This document shows, piece by piece, positions 6,905 to 7,521 of a stretch of DNA of 7,521 nt (its first letter is position 1; each line of letters begins with the position of its first letter). Position numbers and translations under genes: made by a program. The stretch lies in contig DAOVVI010000069.1 of assembly GCA_030637245.1 (NCBI GenBank), forward strand, positions 1-7,521, written 5' to 3'. The notes beneath the pieces are model-generated. The model was not told where the DNA came from. It was given only the letters and a program-made list of their open reading frames with translations, and made no database searches. Source of the stretch: Cyclobacteriaceae bacterium (GTDB taxonomy: Bacteria > Bacteroidota > Bacteroidia > Cytophagales > Cyclobacteriaceae).

Positions 6905-7030
6905 AGAGTGGTATTACTTTTCAGCGAAAGTAAAAACTATTTTTTATATTCTCTAATTTGAATATAGTTCGAAGGGATAAAATACGACCAACAGTCTATT
7001 TTTTTCGATGGAATAAAGGCACACTAAATG

Positions 7031-7402
7031 CTACTTTGTCCTGCCTTTAACTCCTTCATCAAATACTTCGTCACCAGGTTCCAAAAGTTCTATTTTATTC
7101 CCGTCATGATCGAGAATATGAACAAATTTTCCATAGTCAAATCTTTCAATATCATCCAAAACTTTTACGCCTTCTTCTTTCAGCTTTTCCACCAGCCATT
7201 CCAGGTCAGCAACCCGGTAATTGATCATGAATTCTTTTGAGGACGGATTAAAATATTTAGTAGATTCACTGAAAGGGCTCCACTGGCTAAAACCTTTCTT
7301 TTTCCCATCATCAGCCTGTCTCCATTCGAAGCAGGTACCGTATTCATCTGTGTTGAATCCAAGGTGTTTCCGATACCATGATTTAAGGGGGTCTCTAATA
7401 AT
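7031..7402 (-). pseudogene. VOC-family (glyoxalase-fold) protein, N-terminus and start codon lost
   Basis: The open frame codes for 123 residues: from IIRDPLKSWYRKHLGF, through EYGTCFEWRQADD, KKKGFSQWSPF, KYFNPSSKEFMINYRV, YGKFVHILDHDGNKIELLEP, to the terminal GRTK. It matches a common VOC family of about 135 residues whose members I recall as starting with a short TGIGGIFFK-like strand and ending in GRTK. Here an in-frame TGA (7403-7405) cuts off that strand, and DP-LKSWY looks two residues shorter than the usual spacing. The frame has no ATG, GTG or TTG before 7228, and starting there (65 residues, MINYRV) would leave only half a fold. Translation from a rare ATT at 7402 cannot be excluded. 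The conserved metal-ligand-like Glu in KIELLEP remains. The break lies 16 bases from a large palindrome. Confidence 0.6.
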
Positions 7403-7417
7403 TCATTCGCATCAAAA

Positions 7418-7509
7418 TTTTCATAGTGTTTTAAAGACAAGGAAAATTTATGAAGCTTTATCGGGATAAGGCAAGAAAATTTGAAGCAGTATTTGAAACA
7501 CTATGAAAA
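7418..7509. repeat. 92-bp imperfect palindrome, possible MITE-like or dispersed hairpin element
   Basis: The outer arms TTTTCATAGTGTTTTAAA (7418-7435) and TTTGAAACACTATGAAAA (7492-7509) are inverted copies with 17 of 18 positions matching. An inner stem, GCTTTATC (7455-7462) against GATAAGGC (7465-7472), pairs over 8 bp with one wobble and shares exactly the same centre (7463.5). AAATTT boxes at 7444-7449 and 7477-7482 add a further possible stem, shifted by one base. No target duplication is evident, and only 12 bases remain on the right. The symmetry points to an inserted palindromic element or a strong RNA hairpin. Confidence 0.6.
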
Positions 7510-7521
7510 CCCTGTGGGAAC

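Noticed and set aside
7225..7440. Minus-strand 71-codon frame overlapping the VOC gene
   Set aside because: It is a different frame over the conserved VOC sequence, with no family resemblance; it is a shadow.
7221..7469. Plus-strand 82-codon frame opposite the VOC gene
   Set aside because: It is antisense to conserved VOC sequence and then runs through the palindrome; no protein-like features.
7450..7506. An 18-codon plus-strand frame (MKLYRDKARKFEAVFETL) inside the palindrome
   Set aside because: It lies wholly within the inverted-repeat structure and has no ribosome site or visible promoter; chance is the simplest explanation.

Overview
The window is most likely chromosomal DNA of a Bacteroidota species; genus and order cannot be resolved. 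The DNA is AT-rich. None of the start codons I inspected has a convincing Shine-Dalgarno sequence, and one promoter carries a perfect Bacteroidota -7 element (TAnnTTTG). The protein families also fit: a secreted IgGFc-binding/PKD protein, a YkuD_2-type L,D-transpeptidase, an App1-type phosphatase and a C-terminal GRTK-type VOC protein.

Layout. (1) 1-1499, minus: the N-terminal 499 codons of a secreted IgGFc-binding-domain plus PKD protein that runs off the left edge. It is too long and open-ended to appear as a closed ORF. (2) 1500-1706: divergent intergenic region with short inverted and direct repeats. (3) 1707-3190, plus: a tight two-gene unit, an App1-like (DUF2183) HAD phosphatase followed at once by an unrecognised soluble protein of about 190 residues. 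A possible intrinsic terminator and a degenerate heptamer repeat lie in the convergent gap 3191-3330. (4) 5894-3331, minus: two L,D-transpeptidases of different families, a small YkuD_2 enzyme followed by a large YcbB/LdtD-like putative lipoprotein. The likely promoter lies upstream of the first. (5) 5925-6217: intergenic, holding that promoter, a possible terminator and a GC-rich palindrome. (6) 6904-6218, minus: an unrecognised protein with one N-terminal membrane segment. (7) 7402-7031, minus: a VOC (glyoxalase-fold) reading frame that has lost its N-terminus and start codon. (8) 7418-7509: a 92-bp imperfect palindrome next to the broken end of that frame.

How the genes may work together. 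The two transpeptidases probably act together on peptidoglycan 3-3 crosslinks or on attaching proteins to the wall. The App1-like enzyme and its partner probably form one functional unit acting on phospholipid or another phosphoester. The other genes look independent. I see no CRISPR array, tRNA, rRNA, transposase or recognisable defence system. The least explained items are the App1 partner protein and the palindrome beside the truncated VOC gene.
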